A stretch of 64,000 bases of DNA from Flavihumibacter solisilvae (lineage in GTDB: Bacteria; Bacteroidota; Bacteroidia; Chitinophagales; Chitinophagaceae): the NCBI RefSeq assembly GCF_000814475.1, contig NZ_JSVC01000013.1:62001-126000 (forward strand). The letters run 5' to 3'. The position numbers and the translations under genes were made by a program. Within the stretch, counting starts at the first letter, position 1; every line of letters starts with the position of its first letter. Positions 53,844 to 61,441 of this stretch are shown in pieces. Under the pieces are notes generated by a model. The model made no database searches and had not been told where the DNA came from. It was given only the letters and a program-made list of their open reading frames with translations.

Positions 53844-53930
53844 AAGTACAGGATAAAATATTTAACAATCGTTTGCGGACTTAAACACCGGATTATCACA
53901 ATATATTTATTACAAATAGTTCCTGCAATA

Positions 53931-55613
53931 ATGAAACGATTCCTTTTCTTTTGCGCCTTTGTATCTGCACTTTCTGCGTCAGCCCAGAAAACCAGCAAAC
54001 CCACCTGGCCCAGGCACGTGCAGGTGAGTTTTGCTGAAACCAACCAGCGACTGGCGAGGGAATTGCCCCCTGTAATTACCCCGGACATGGAGTGGAATGC
54101 CACGGCCTGGAAAAACGAAAAAGTACATACGCAGCTCGTTCTGTGGGGGAATAAAGGGGTAAAAAACCTGCAGGTGACAGTGACAGACCTGAAAGATGCA
54201 GAAGGAAATATTATTGAAAAAGAGAATATCGTAACCGGCTTCGTCCAGTACGTGATGACCGATGAGTTCAAGGGTGGCTGCGGCTACCGCAAAACGACTG
54301 ATTTTGATTCGTCGCTGGTTGCCGATATCATCAATACGGATGTTTCTTCCATAAAGCTGGAGAAGCGAAGCACCCAGCCAGTCTGGATTAGCGTTAAGGT
54401 GCCGGCTGATGCATCGGCCGGTGAATACACCGGGACAGTATCAGTGCAGGCAGATAAAAAATACGACCTGGCTATTACTCTGAAAGTGTTGGACAAGACA
54501 CTGAGTTCTCCTGCCGACTGGACCTACAACCTTGACCTGTGGCAGCACCCTGCGTCCATTGCCCGGGTGCATAATGTGGAACTGTGGAGTGATGCACATT
54601 TCGATTGGATGCGGAAATACTATACGCAGCTGGCTTCAGCCGGGCAGAAAGTGATTACCGCAAGTATAGTGAATGAGCCCTGGGGACACCAGACTTATGA
54701 CGATTACCCCGGACTTATAAAATGGACTAAAAAGGACGATGGCAGCTGGAGTTACGATTATTCCCTGTTCGACAAATACGTTTCCTTCGTGATGAGCTGC
54801 GGCATTAAAAACAGGATCAGCTGTTATAGTATGGTTCCCTGGAAGATCGCGTTCACCTACTACGACGAAAGCCTGCAAAGGGATACCGTATTTACCGGCG
54901 CAATCGGCACACCGGAGTACAATGAATTCTGGACAAACATGCTCACCGATTTTACGCGCCACCTGAAGGAAAAGGACTGGTTCGGTATAACTGCCATCGC
55001 AATGGATGAACGCCCGATGGAATCCATGCAGGCAGTGATAAGACTGCTTCGCGGGATAGACCCCAATTGGAAAGTGACCCTGGCCGGTGACTATCATCCT
55101 GAAATCGAAAAAGACATATACGATTATTGTGTGGCATCGAGATGGCAATTCCCGCAAAATGTGCTGATCCGCCGGAAAGCTGAGGGGAAGATCAGCACCT
55201 GGTACACCTGTTGTACTGAAGCACTGCCGAATGGCTTTACATTTTCACCGCCCGATGAACATGTCTGGCTCGGATGGTATACCGCTGCTTCCGGAATGGA
55301 TGGATACCTTCGCTGGGCGTTCAACAGCTGGACAAAATCCCCGCTCACGGACAGCCGCTTTACGGCATGGCCAGCAGGTGATACCTACCAGGTATATCCC
55401 GGTCCTTTATCGTCGATCCGGTTTGAAAAGATGATCGAAGGTGTGCAGGACTATGAAAAAATCCAACAATTGCGGAAGGAATACAAGGCCGCAGGCAATT
55501 TGACAAAGTTGAATGAGCTGGCGGCAGTATTGGAAAAGTTTTCAATAAAGGCCCTGGGTGAAAAGCCGGCGGCAGAAATGGTGAAGCAGGCTAAGAGCGT
55601 ACTGAATCAGTAA
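53931..55613 (+). CDS. GH123-like beta-N-acetylgalactosaminidase (DUF4091 family)
   Basis: A 560-residue exported enzyme (signal peptide to residue 19, ALSASAQ). An N-terminal beta-sandwich (about 25-185: WKNEKVHTQLVLWGNKGVKN, VWISVKVPADASAGEYTGTV) precedes the TIM barrel (195-520). The vicinal pair Asp359-Glu360 in ITAIAMDERPM fits the substrate-assisted catalytic pair of GH123. Other marks are VNEPWGHQTYDDYP, WYTCCTEALPNGFTFSPPDE and GMDGYLRWAFNSW. GH123 enzymes release beta-GalNAc from glycolipids or glycoproteins, though DUF4091 relatives are broader. It lies outside the main locus and is a single-gene unit; its end overlaps the convergent serine hydrolase by 7 bases. Confidence 0.82.
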   Translation: MKRFLFFCAFVSALSASAQKTSKPTWPRHVQVSFAETNQRLARELPPVITPDMEWNATAWKNEKVHTQLVLWGNKGVKNLQVTVTDLKDAEGNIIEKENIVTGFVQYVMTDEFKGGCGYRKTTDFDSSLVADIINTDVSSIKLEKRSTQPVWISVKVPADASAGEYTGTVSVQADKKYDLAITLKVLDKTLSSPADWTYNLDLWQHPASIARVHNVELWSDAHFDWMRKYYTQLASAGQKVITASIVNEPWGHQTYDDYPGLIKWTKKDDGSWSYDYSLFDKYVSFVMSCGIKNRISCYSMVPWKIAFTYYDESLQRDTVFTGAIGTPEYNEFWTNMLTDFTRHLKEKDWFGITAIAMDERPMESMQAVIRLLRGIDPNWKVTLAGDYHPEIEKDIYDYCVASRWQFPQNVLIRRKAEGKISTWYTCCTEALPNGFTFSPPDEHVWLGWYTAASGMDGYLRWAFNSWTKSPLTDSRFTAWPAGDTYQVYPGPLSSIRFEKMIEGVQDYEKIQQLRKEYKAAGNLTKLNELAAVLEKFSIKALGEKPAAEMVKQAKSVLNQ

Positions 55614-56779
55614 CCGTTTTTTATTGCCTGTCCTTGTTTATAAAGGACCTCATAGATATCAAAAAACTTTTTTAAATCGGATTCCTTCAGGTCTGTATTG
55701 GTAAAGATAATCACGCCAATTTCCTTTGACAGGTCCGACAGCATTTCCGTCTTTATGCCAGGATCGGAGCCACCGTGCCCTATCCTGCTTGCATTTAGTT
55801 TGGTTGACCAGAAAATCCCGGAATTCTGCTTGTCCAGGTTCACATTTTCCGGCTTGTTCGAAGCAGTAAATTGGAATCTCAGCATTTCATCGACAGATTC
55901 TTTTTTCAGAATCCTGGTCCCGGAGTATGTTCCGTTGTTCAGCAGGCTGATAAAAAAGTGTGATAACTCGTCCACTGACGTGCGTACCCCGCCGTCAGGG
56001 TAAGTCGTTAAGCTATAGAATGGAATGATCCTGATGCTGTCACCTGTTTTATTATACAGTTTGGTGTGATTTCCAAGGTTGACTTCCGACAGGAACCAAC
56101 CCGAATTGTTCATCTCCAACGGCTTAAAGATGGTCTGCCTGCAATAGTCATTAAGTTTCCTACCCGTTCGAAGTTCAACGATATATCCGGCCAGGCCCGC
56201 TGCAATGTTCGAATACTCCCGGTAGGAACCGGGTTTTTTTTCCAGGAAGTTGCTGGTTGAATAGTGTTTGCCGCCGGGTACCAGGTAGTTCCTGAGAAAG
56301 TCGCCCAGCTGTTCCGGCGAATCTCCGCCATAGTGGTAAGTGCTGTCCGAATAAAAAGGATCGCGATCCGCGATTCCGGATGTATGAGTTGCCAGGTTTC
56401 TCAGTGTAATTTTTGCATCGGGAAAGTTCGGGTTGGTGACTTTGAAGGGAAGATAGGTATTGATGTCCTCGTCGAGTGAAAGCTTTTTATCTTCAGCTGC
56501 ACGCATCATGCAGGCCCCGGTAAAGGTTTTGCTGATGGAACCGATATTCATGATGGTAGTTGGAGTGAATGGTTTTTTCGTGGCAAGGTCCGCATAACCA
56601 TATCCTTTACTCCAGGCCAGTTTTTTATCAACGATGATAGCTGCCCCCAGGCCGACCATTCCTGATTCTTTCATAATCCTTTCAATAGCAGTATCAACTT
56701 TTGCGGTGGCTGCCGGGCTTTGGCCGAATGCTGTGAATGAGGCAAGCAATAGGACGAAGACGCTAAATACTTTATTCAT
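55607..56779 (-). CDS. Serine hydrolase of the class C beta-lactamase/penicillin-binding family
   Basis: A 390-residue exported protein (signal peptide to about 20, TAFGQ). Active-site triads of the family are present: Ser81-x-x-Lys84 (GSISKTF), Tyr189-Ser-Asn191 (REYSNIAAG) and His-Gly-Gly (RIGHGGSDPG) near residue 335. NLATHTSGIAD near 130 is also diagnostic. Members include peptidases, esterases and lactamases; a peptidase or esterase role is more likely than resistance. Its start is 4 bases after the stop of the TPM gene, so the two are an operon. Confidence 0.92.
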   Translation of the reverse strand: MNKVFSVFVLLLASFTAFGQSPAATAKVDTAIERIMKESGMVGLGAAIIVDKKLAWSKGYGYADLATKKPFTPTTIMNIGSISKTFTGACMMRAAEDKKLSLDEDINTYLPFKVTNPNFPDAKITLRNLATHTSGIADRDPFYSDSTYHYGGDSPEQLGDFLRNYLVPGGKHYSTSNFLEKKPGSYREYSNIAAGLAGYIVELRTGRKLNDYCRQTIFKPLEMNNSGWFLSEVNLGNHTKLYNKTGDSIRIIPFYSLTTYPDGGVRTSVDELSHFFISLLNNGTYSGTRILKKESVDEMLRFQFTASNKPENVNLDKQNSGIFWSTKLNASRIGHGGSDPGIKTEMLSDLSKEIGVIIFTNTDLKESDLKKFFDIYEVLYKQGQAIKNGY

Positions 56780-56783
56780 GTGA

Positions 56784-57332
56784 TCAGGTTACTTGAGGTT
56801 TTCCTGTTAGTTTAAGCTTCAGCAGGTCAATCAGCTTTATCAGTCCATTTCTTGTTCCTGTGTAATAATTGCCTGATTTAAATGCAGGAAGAAAATATTT
56901 GGCAATTATCATTTTAGTCTCGTCGTCGGAGATGAGCTTTTCGATGGCGTAGCCATTCTGGATCCTGATTTTCTTGTGTCCTTTGGAAATTCCGATCAGG
57001 ATGCCATTGTCTTTTCCCGCCTGTCCGACTCCCCATTTATTTGCCATATATAGCGTAAGGGAGTCAAACCTTTCCCTGGACGTAGCGGAACTGTCAACTG
57101 TTACAATCGCAATCTCAATTTCGGTCTCGCGCTTGAAGTTCTCGATAATGCTATCGAGATGTTCTTTCTGTGTATTGGTAAATAGTCCTTCAAAATCATT
57201 GACCCAGCCAACGGGGTTGGGCAGGCTGTCCCAATAGGAGTACGCCTGCTTTTTTGTTTTGACCTGTCCGGTGCAGGTTAGCGCAACCACTAAAAGCAGG
57301 ATTGCTCCAAAATATCTGGAGGCGGGGAACAT
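56784..57332 (-). CDS. TPM-domain protein (YgcG/Psb32-like)
   Basis: A 182-residue protein with an N-terminal hydrophobic signal (YFGAILLLVVALTCTGQ). A TPM domain covers about 40-175: GWVNDFEGLFTNTQKEHLDS, TEIEIAIVTVDSSA, YMANKWGVGQAGKDNGILIG and IRIQNGYAIEKLISDDE. TPM domains are linked to membrane protein maintenance and weak phosphatase activity; the role here is unknown. The usual C-terminal Gly-rich tail and second span are missing, so it is a short periplasmic form. It precedes the serine hydrolase gene by 4 bases. Confidence 0.87.
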   Translation of the reverse strand: MFPASRYFGAILLLVVALTCTGQVKTKKQAYSYWDSLPNPVGWVNDFEGLFTNTQKEHLDSIIENFKRETEIEIAIVTVDSSATSRERFDSLTLYMANKWGVGQAGKDNGILIGISKGHKKIRIQNGYAIEKLISDDETKMIIAKYFLPAFKSGNYYTGTRNGLIKLIDLLKLKLTGKPQVT

Positions 57333-57444
57333 TGAAATGGTTTTGGAACTTTTAAAACATTCCTGCTGTTAAGTTAGTGAATAATGGTGCGATCAGCTGA
57401 AAATCAGTTGCCAGTTTCATTTGCCAGTAATGGTGTGTCCTTTG

Positions 57445-57831
57445 TCAGGAGGCAAAGGTTCGCAGGGTCCTTTTCAAAGTTACCAGTGTCGTCATTACGG
57501 TAACGGTGAGATAAAAGAATGCCACCAGGTCGGTCAGGTGAAAAATCTGGAATACAAACAGGAATAGGTAAGTGAACAGCGAACTTATTGCGTGGGTTAC
57601 AATAGGCAACACAAAGATGTAGGTGAAGTTGATCCGCACTTCAAAGATGTGGATAGCAGTTAGTAACAGGAAATTCAACAGGATTGCGACAACCTGGTAA
57701 TTCCGGATATAACTGGCCATGCCTTTTGAAGGTCCGAAGATGTCATTAATGTGGAGGAGGGTCCAAACGATCATTAAAATGACATACATAAGGAAGTAGT
57801 TCTGGATTCCGATTTTGTTTCTCATTTTCAA
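57445..57831 (-). CDS. Four-span membrane protein of unknown function
   Basis: A 128-residue protein with about four hydrophobic segments (NYFLMYVILMIVWTLLHI, VVAILLNFLLLTAIHI, FTYIFVLPIVTHAISSLFTY, LVAFFYLTVTVMTTLVTL) and a short basic end (KRTLRT). A second in-frame Met is at residue 3. No family was recognised. It is separated from the upstream SIMPL gene by a terminator and from the TPM gene by 112 bases, so it probably has its own promoter. Confidence 0.7.
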   Translation of the reverse strand: MKMRNKIGIQNYFLMYVILMIVWTLLHINDIFGPSKGMASYIRNYQVVAILLNFLLLTAIHIFEVRINFTYIFVLPIVTHAISSLFTYLFLFVFQIFHLTDLVAFFYLTVTVMTTLVTLKRTLRTFAS

Positions 57832-57913
57832 AGCGTTTAAGGTTAGACGATATTCCGCCGGGCGGAAACAGGAGGTGAGACCTTTGGTAAGATTCTGAAA
57901 GTTTGGCTTTCCA

Positions 57914-57943
57914 CAAAAAAAAGCCCGGAATTTTTTTCCGGGC
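57914..57943 (-). terminator. Intrinsic terminator of the SIMPL gene
   Basis: Read on the minus strand: GCCCGGAA, a five-A loop, TTCCGGGC, then a run of eight T (57915-57922). The stem is 8 bases, G/C-rich, and starts 12 bases after the stop of the SIMPL gene (57955). This is a textbook rho-independent site. Confidence 0.85.
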
Positions 57944-57954
57944 GTTCTGGAGGC

Positions 57955-58662
57955 TCACTTTATCATGAATGTTATATTCACGACACTTTCCACCTTGATT
58001 TTTTCAAATTCAATAATCGGAACTGTTTTGTCTTGTTTTACAGTATTGAACGCCGTTACCACTACTTCATCTAACCGAGCCCGATAGTACCCGTCGGGGT
58101 TTTGCGGTTGGTTTTCTGAGATATGAATGGCCGGACCAACTACCTGGCCAAGGGGTGTTGTCAGGGCCTGTGCGCTGGCTTTGGCGTTTCCGGCTGCTTT
58201 TGACCGACAGATATTCCTGATTTTTTCCATTTCGGAATGATCAACCCTTTCTATTGAAACATTGGAGATCCCCAGTTCTTCCAGTTTAAGAAAAACATTG
58301 CCGGTTGTTACGGCATCCGATACCTTCAGGACATATTGCTTCACCTTTATTATATCCTTCTGTTTTAGCAGGTAGGTCTTATAGTTGCTCATAACGTCGC
58401 GGATCACCAGGTCTTTTTCGGTGTTGATGCCAAGCGATTTCAGTGCGGCTACCATTTTATTTTCAGTTTCTTCGATGGGTACTTTGTCCCGGCTGTCCTT
58501 CTCGGATAGAATAATTTTTATGTAGATCTGATCGGGCGTGACAAGGCTGTCCGCCCTTCCATTTACTTCCAGGTAGGGAACATCAATAAAATTCTTCGAC
58601 TGGCTATTCGCAGCAAGGGAAAAGCAAAGTAACGTCAGGGCGGAAATAATTAGTCTCTTCAT
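57955..58662 (-). CDS. SIMPL-domain (DUF541) periplasmic protein
   Basis: A 235-residue exported protein (signal peptide to residue 20, LAANSQ). The DUF541 fold covers residues 28-235: PYLEVNGRADSLVTPDQIYI, VPIEETENKMVAALKSLGIN, LEELGISNVSIERVDHSEME, IRNICRSKAAGNAKASAQAL and the final VESVVNITFMIK. Members (SIMPL, YggE, BP26) are tied to stress tolerance or form ring oligomers; activity is unknown. It is a single-gene unit with its own terminator. Confidence 0.9.
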   Translation of the reverse strand: MKRLIISALTLLCFSLAANSQSKNFIDVPYLEVNGRADSLVTPDQIYIKIILSEKDSRDKVPIEETENKMVAALKSLGINTEKDLVIRDVMSNYKTYLLKQKDIIKVKQYVLKVSDAVTTGNVFLKLEELGISNVSIERVDHSEMEKIRNICRSKAAGNAKASAQALTTPLGQVVGPAIHISENQPQNPDGYYRARLDEVVVTAFNTVKQDKTVPIIEFEKIKVESVVNITFMIK

Positions 58663-58877
58663 AAATTGATTTTTAGCGATTCAATTTATAGATGAGGGTT
58701 TGTTGAGTTTTACACAACGAGCTGGCAAACTATTTTAGAATATTATAAAACAATCTGAACTACTTGTTTGATATAAAGGAGGGTTCATCGCAACCGATGC
58801 CGGGTTGGTCGCATCTTCAGCCTGGCGTTTTGCGTACCACGATATTTTCGGGGGACTCACAACTAAAAGCCCTCGTT

Positions 58878-59057
58878 ATGGAGAGAAAAGAGTTTATCAG
58901 GCGGCTGGGGAGGACGAGCCTTTTTATACCCTTTGTTATCGGAGGTATCTCCGGCTGCAGCAAGGACGACGATCCGGCTGGCGCCTCAAAAGGAAGTTGC
59001 AATACGACAAGCTCAGAAACCGCGGGGCCCTTCCCCTCGAAAAATCCGGCCGCTTAG
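58878..59057 (+). pseudogene. N-terminal fragment of an intradiol-dioxygenase-like exported protein
   Basis: An open frame of 59 codons starting MERKEFIRRLGRTSLFIPF, with a Tat-like RRLG and lipobox-like ISGCSKDDD. It ends in TAGPFPSKNPAA, the block that opens the catalytic domain in exported intradiol dioxygenase-like proteins (remembered as ETEGPFP). The frame stops at TAG (59055-59057), before any iron ligand. The pirin-like gene starts 3 bases later in the same frame. The likely reading is a deletion that removed the catalytic domain; a short secreted peptide is the alternative. The frame is open upstream to 58764, without support. Confidence 0.5.
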
Positions 59058-59060
59058 TTT

Positions 59061-59750
59061 ATGGAAGAAACAAATCCTATATCAGGCGCAAAGATCTTCC
59101 TGGCAGAAAAAAGGAGTTGTACGCGATCCGCTGTTCACCAGACATTTCATACGTTTGGTTTGGGACGTTATGATGATGGACACAACGAACCTTTCGGTCA
59201 TCTGCGTACGTTGAACGATGAAACACTTGGACCGGGAATGACCATTACCCATACAGCCAAAAGGCAACTCGAGATAATAGTAATTCCCGTAATAGGTGCC
59301 TGTGAGTGCCGGACGGATAGCATTCATTTCAAAGCGGAAATTGGCCAGGTGATGCATTTCCCGCTCGAGCCTGGGGAGACAGTCCGGATCAGCAACAAGT
59401 TCCTCGGGCATCCAATCAGCTACCTGTTCATTGAAATAGATTCGGTGTGCCCTGTGGAAAGGGAGGTCATTGGGTTTAGCCTTGAAGAAGCCTTGAATAG
59501 CCTTCATCAATTAAAGATCCGGTCGGGCCACGATTTCTCTATAGGCCTTTATGACTGGCGACATGAAGGCTGTCTCAGTTTCGACCAGCACGACCAGCAA
59601 TACTTTGTATATGTAATTGAAGGAGCGTTTGAAGTAAACGACCGGCTGATCCAGGGGCGGGATGGACTTGCATTATGGGGTATCAAAAGCCTGGAATACG
59701 AGGCGCTTTCCGATGGGGCGATCATACTCGTGATCAGGCTGGTACCCTAA
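59061..59750 (+). CDS. Pirin-like cupin protein
   Basis: A 229-residue cytoplasmic protein with the bicupin layout of a Bacteroidota pirin-like group: AKIFLAEKRSCTRSAVHQTF, HTFGLGRYDDGHNEPFGHLR, LNDETLGPGMTITH, then a second cupin with FVYVIEGAFEVNDRLIQGRD and GLALWGIKSLEYEA. The classical pirin metal motif (His-Pro-His and a later His/Glu) is missing, so metal-dependent quercetinase activity is unlikely. It starts 3 bases after the stop of the dioxygenase fragment and ends 2 bases from the convergent DinB gene. Confidence 0.8.
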   Translation: MEETNPISGAKIFLAEKRSCTRSAVHQTFHTFGLGRYDDGHNEPFGHLRTLNDETLGPGMTITHTAKRQLEIIVIPVIGACECRTDSIHFKAEIGQVMHFPLEPGETVRISNKFLGHPISYLFIEIDSVCPVEREVIGFSLEEALNSLHQLKIRSGHDFSIGLYDWRHEGCLSFDQHDQQYFVYVIEGAFEVNDRLIQGRDGLALWGIKSLEYEALSDGAIILVIRLVP

Positions 59751-59752
59751 GT

Positions 59753-60334
59753 CTACAGGCTGTCTTCGGCCTGTGATACATATTCCGGTGCATTGTCGAT
59801 CTCCTGGCGCAGCAGGAGGTTTAGTTGGGCCGAATGGTGCTGGACATGCCTCAAATTATAAAACAGGATATCCAGGACAGAATAGCTCATTGCTGCCTGG
59901 CTGCATAAAGCCAGATCAAGATGTTTCGATTGGCCGATCCACCGCTCCTGGAGTTTGTCTTCCGTAAGCCCGGCAATAACGCTGTGGCATTTCTCCCGGC
60001 AGAAATGAGTATAGGTTAGTAATTCTTCTTTCGAATAAATGCGGTCGGGCACAACGTCATCGATCGCGTCTTCAGGGATCTCCGCCTGATCCGTTAAGGT
60101 GAAGGGAAGAGTGGATTTGAAATTTTCGGGTGGTATGGTCAGGTAGTAATCCAGGAAGACCAGGGTGTGATAGGCAATGTAGAAGAACTTCTTTTTGGTA
60201 TCCCAAAGTTCTGTGGGCCAGAGTTCAATGGCGTTATTCAGCATATCGATGCTTCCACCGAAGCTTTTCCAGAGGCTGCATTTCAGGTTGGTAAGTGCAT
60301 CCATGGTACAAGGTTTATTTACTACTTCAGGCAT
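59753..60334 (-). CDS. DinB-like four-helix metal-binding protein
   Basis: A 193-residue cytoplasmic protein of the DinB/YfiT fold. The His residues that bind metal in this fold are seen in YIAYHTLVFLDYYL (about residue 57) and in LRHVQHHSAQLNLLLR (about 163-168). The N-terminal helix reads SFGGSIDMLNNAIELWPTEL. Such proteins include thiol transferases, but the activity here is unknown. The start at 60334 overlaps the upstream metallo-hydrolase stop by 8 bases, which fits translational coupling; a start at 60304 (MDALTNLK) is also possible. Confidence 0.8.
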   Translation of the reverse strand: MPEVVNKPCTMDALTNLKCSLWKSFGGSIDMLNNAIELWPTELWDTKKKFFYIAYHTLVFLDYYLTIPPENFKSTLPFTLTDQAEIPEDAIDDVVPDRIYSKEELLTYTHFCREKCHSVIAGLTEDKLQERWIGQSKHLDLALCSQAAMSYSVLDILFYNLRHVQHHSAQLNLLLRQEIDNAPEYVSQAEDSL

Positions 60335-61064
60335 GAACCAGCTTTTCTCCCCACACCTGTTTCATCACATCATCAAGGTCGGTAAGTACTTTCGAGCAAT
60401 CGCCGAAATATGATGAGCCGTGCATAGTAGCCAAAGTTTTCGGTTGCAGCGCTGCCAGTTCGGCGAGAAGTTTCGGGGTGTTATGGTTGTATGGCGTATA
60501 ATCCATCAGCGGCCCCGATTCAAAGTACAGTAAAGAAGACCTGTGCGATTCCAGGATATCCTTGTCTGTTATGGCACAACACTCACCGTTCTGGTGAAGG
60601 AGGTCGGAGCAAAGCAGGGTCTTGTCAGTTTCTTCAAACATAACCCCCGCATCCCAGCCGTGGGGAAGGTGAGGGGTGCGGATGAAGCGGTACCTGCGCT
60701 TGCCGGTTTCAAGGATGTCGCCACTTTTCATGGCGAGCGCAGGCCTGGCAGAAAAATCACTCATGTTAACAATAGCACCCACTTCGCTGCAGACCGGCTG
60801 CGCGTTCGGTGCAATGTTGAGCCAGTCGTTCAGGGCGCCACATTCATCCACTTCAAAGTGACTGAAACCAATCCATCGTATTGAGGCGGGGTCTATGAGC
60901 GTTTTTACTGCTTCGTGCACAACGGGAAACATCATTTTCATTCCTGCGTGGTAGAGGAGGGGCTCATCGTCCCTGACAAGAAAATGATTGAATTGAAGTT
61001 GTATGTCCGGAACAAAAACGCTGATTCGAAAAACATCCGGCGCAATTTCATGGATCTGATACAT
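60327..61064 (-). CDS. Metallo-beta-lactamase-fold protein of the flavodiiron/ODP type, without flavodoxin domain
   Basis: A 245-residue protein starting MYQIHEIAPDVFRISVF (61064); the longer frame to 61148 runs into the repeat tract. Di-iron ligands of the oxygen-binding diiron protein branch are visible: His69-x-Glu71-x-Asp73 in GFSHFEVDECGAL, His132 or His135 in TPHLPHGWDAG, Asp153 in LLCSDLLHQNG and His215 in LATMHGSSYF. The next position, often His, is Glu74. The fused flavodoxin of classical flavodiiron proteins is absent. It may sense or reduce O2 or NO (inference). It is coupled to the DinB gene by an 8-base overlap. Confidence 0.82.
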   Translation of the reverse strand: MYQIHEIAPDVFRISVFVPDIQLQFNHFLVRDDEPLLYHAGMKMMFPVVHEAVKTLIDPASIRWIGFSHFEVDECGALNDWLNIAPNAQPVCSEVGAIVNMSDFSARPALAMKSGDILETGKRRYRFIRTPHLPHGWDAGVMFEETDKTLLCSDLLHQNGECCAITDKDILESHRSSLLYFESGPLMDYTPYNHNTPKLLAELAALQPKTLATMHGSSYFGDCSKVLTDLDDVMKQVWGEKLVHA

Positions 61065-61134
61065 GACCGAAAGTTTTGGGTGGGAGAAAGAATTACCGGC
61101 AAGGTACTTATTCTTTGGTTTTGACCGAAAAACC

Positions 61135-61175
61135 TGTCGTTCATGCATCCCTGTACCTGTCGTTCATGCACTTTT
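61135..61175. repeat. TGTCGTTCATGCAC repeats (two copies), tract B
   Basis: Two copies at 61135-61147 and 61158-61175 (the second followed by TTTT), separated by 10 bases. They are the same unit as the six copies in tract A at 18.99-19.35 kb, on the same strand. The gap 61065-61441 has no gene; an open frame at 61076-61357 only translates the repeats. Confidence 0.8.
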
Positions 61176-61187
61176 GTAGCTTCCGGC

Positions 61188-61270
61188 ATGCTTCCAGGAT
61201 GCTTCTTTATAGCTTCAAACATGCTTCAAACATGCTTCCTGCATGCTTTCCGGATGCTTTTTTTATGCTT
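61188..61270. repeat. ATGCTTC micro-repeat cluster, tract B
   Basis: Seven ATGCTT(C/T) units occur in 83 bases (61188, 61199, 61221, 61232, 61243, 61254, 61265), five of the six gaps being 11 bases or close to it, plus AGCTTC at 61211. From 61188 to 61270 the spacing is near one helical turn: 11, 22 (AGCTTC halfway), 11, 11, 11, 11. TGAAAGCTTC follows at 61306-61315, a 10-mer also present in tract A at 19154-19163. Confidence 0.8.
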
Positions 61271-61380
61271 GTTTTATTCTTCTGGACGGCTCTTTCAAGG
61301 CATTGTGAAAGCTTCCGCAGGTTTCCGGCCAGGACATTAATAATAGGCAGCATTTAAATAAAATCCAAGCACTATTTCAT

Positions 61381-61428
61381 AATCCGACTAAAATCCGGAA
61401 TAATCCGACAAAAAAGCGGAATAATCCG
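61381..61428. repeat. AATCCG micro-repeat cluster, tract B
   Basis: Four AATCCG units at 61382, 61392, 61402 and 61423 (approximate by one base), mostly 10 bases apart, with a GCGGAATAATCCG inverted half. They stand just before the 3' end of the minus-strand amidase gene, as the TCCGG cluster of tract A stands before the AraC gene. Confidence 0.65.
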
Positions 61429-61441
61429 TTTCTTGAGGCTA

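Noticed and set aside
58805-59173. Frameshifted continuation of the dioxygenase fragment in another frame
   Set aside because: The downstream residues in that frame do not resemble a dioxygenase catalytic domain.
61076-61357. 93-codon open frame in tract B
   Set aside because: It starts inside the metallo-hydrolase upstream region and mostly reads the ATGCTT repeats as Met-Leu-His-Ala-Ser variants.
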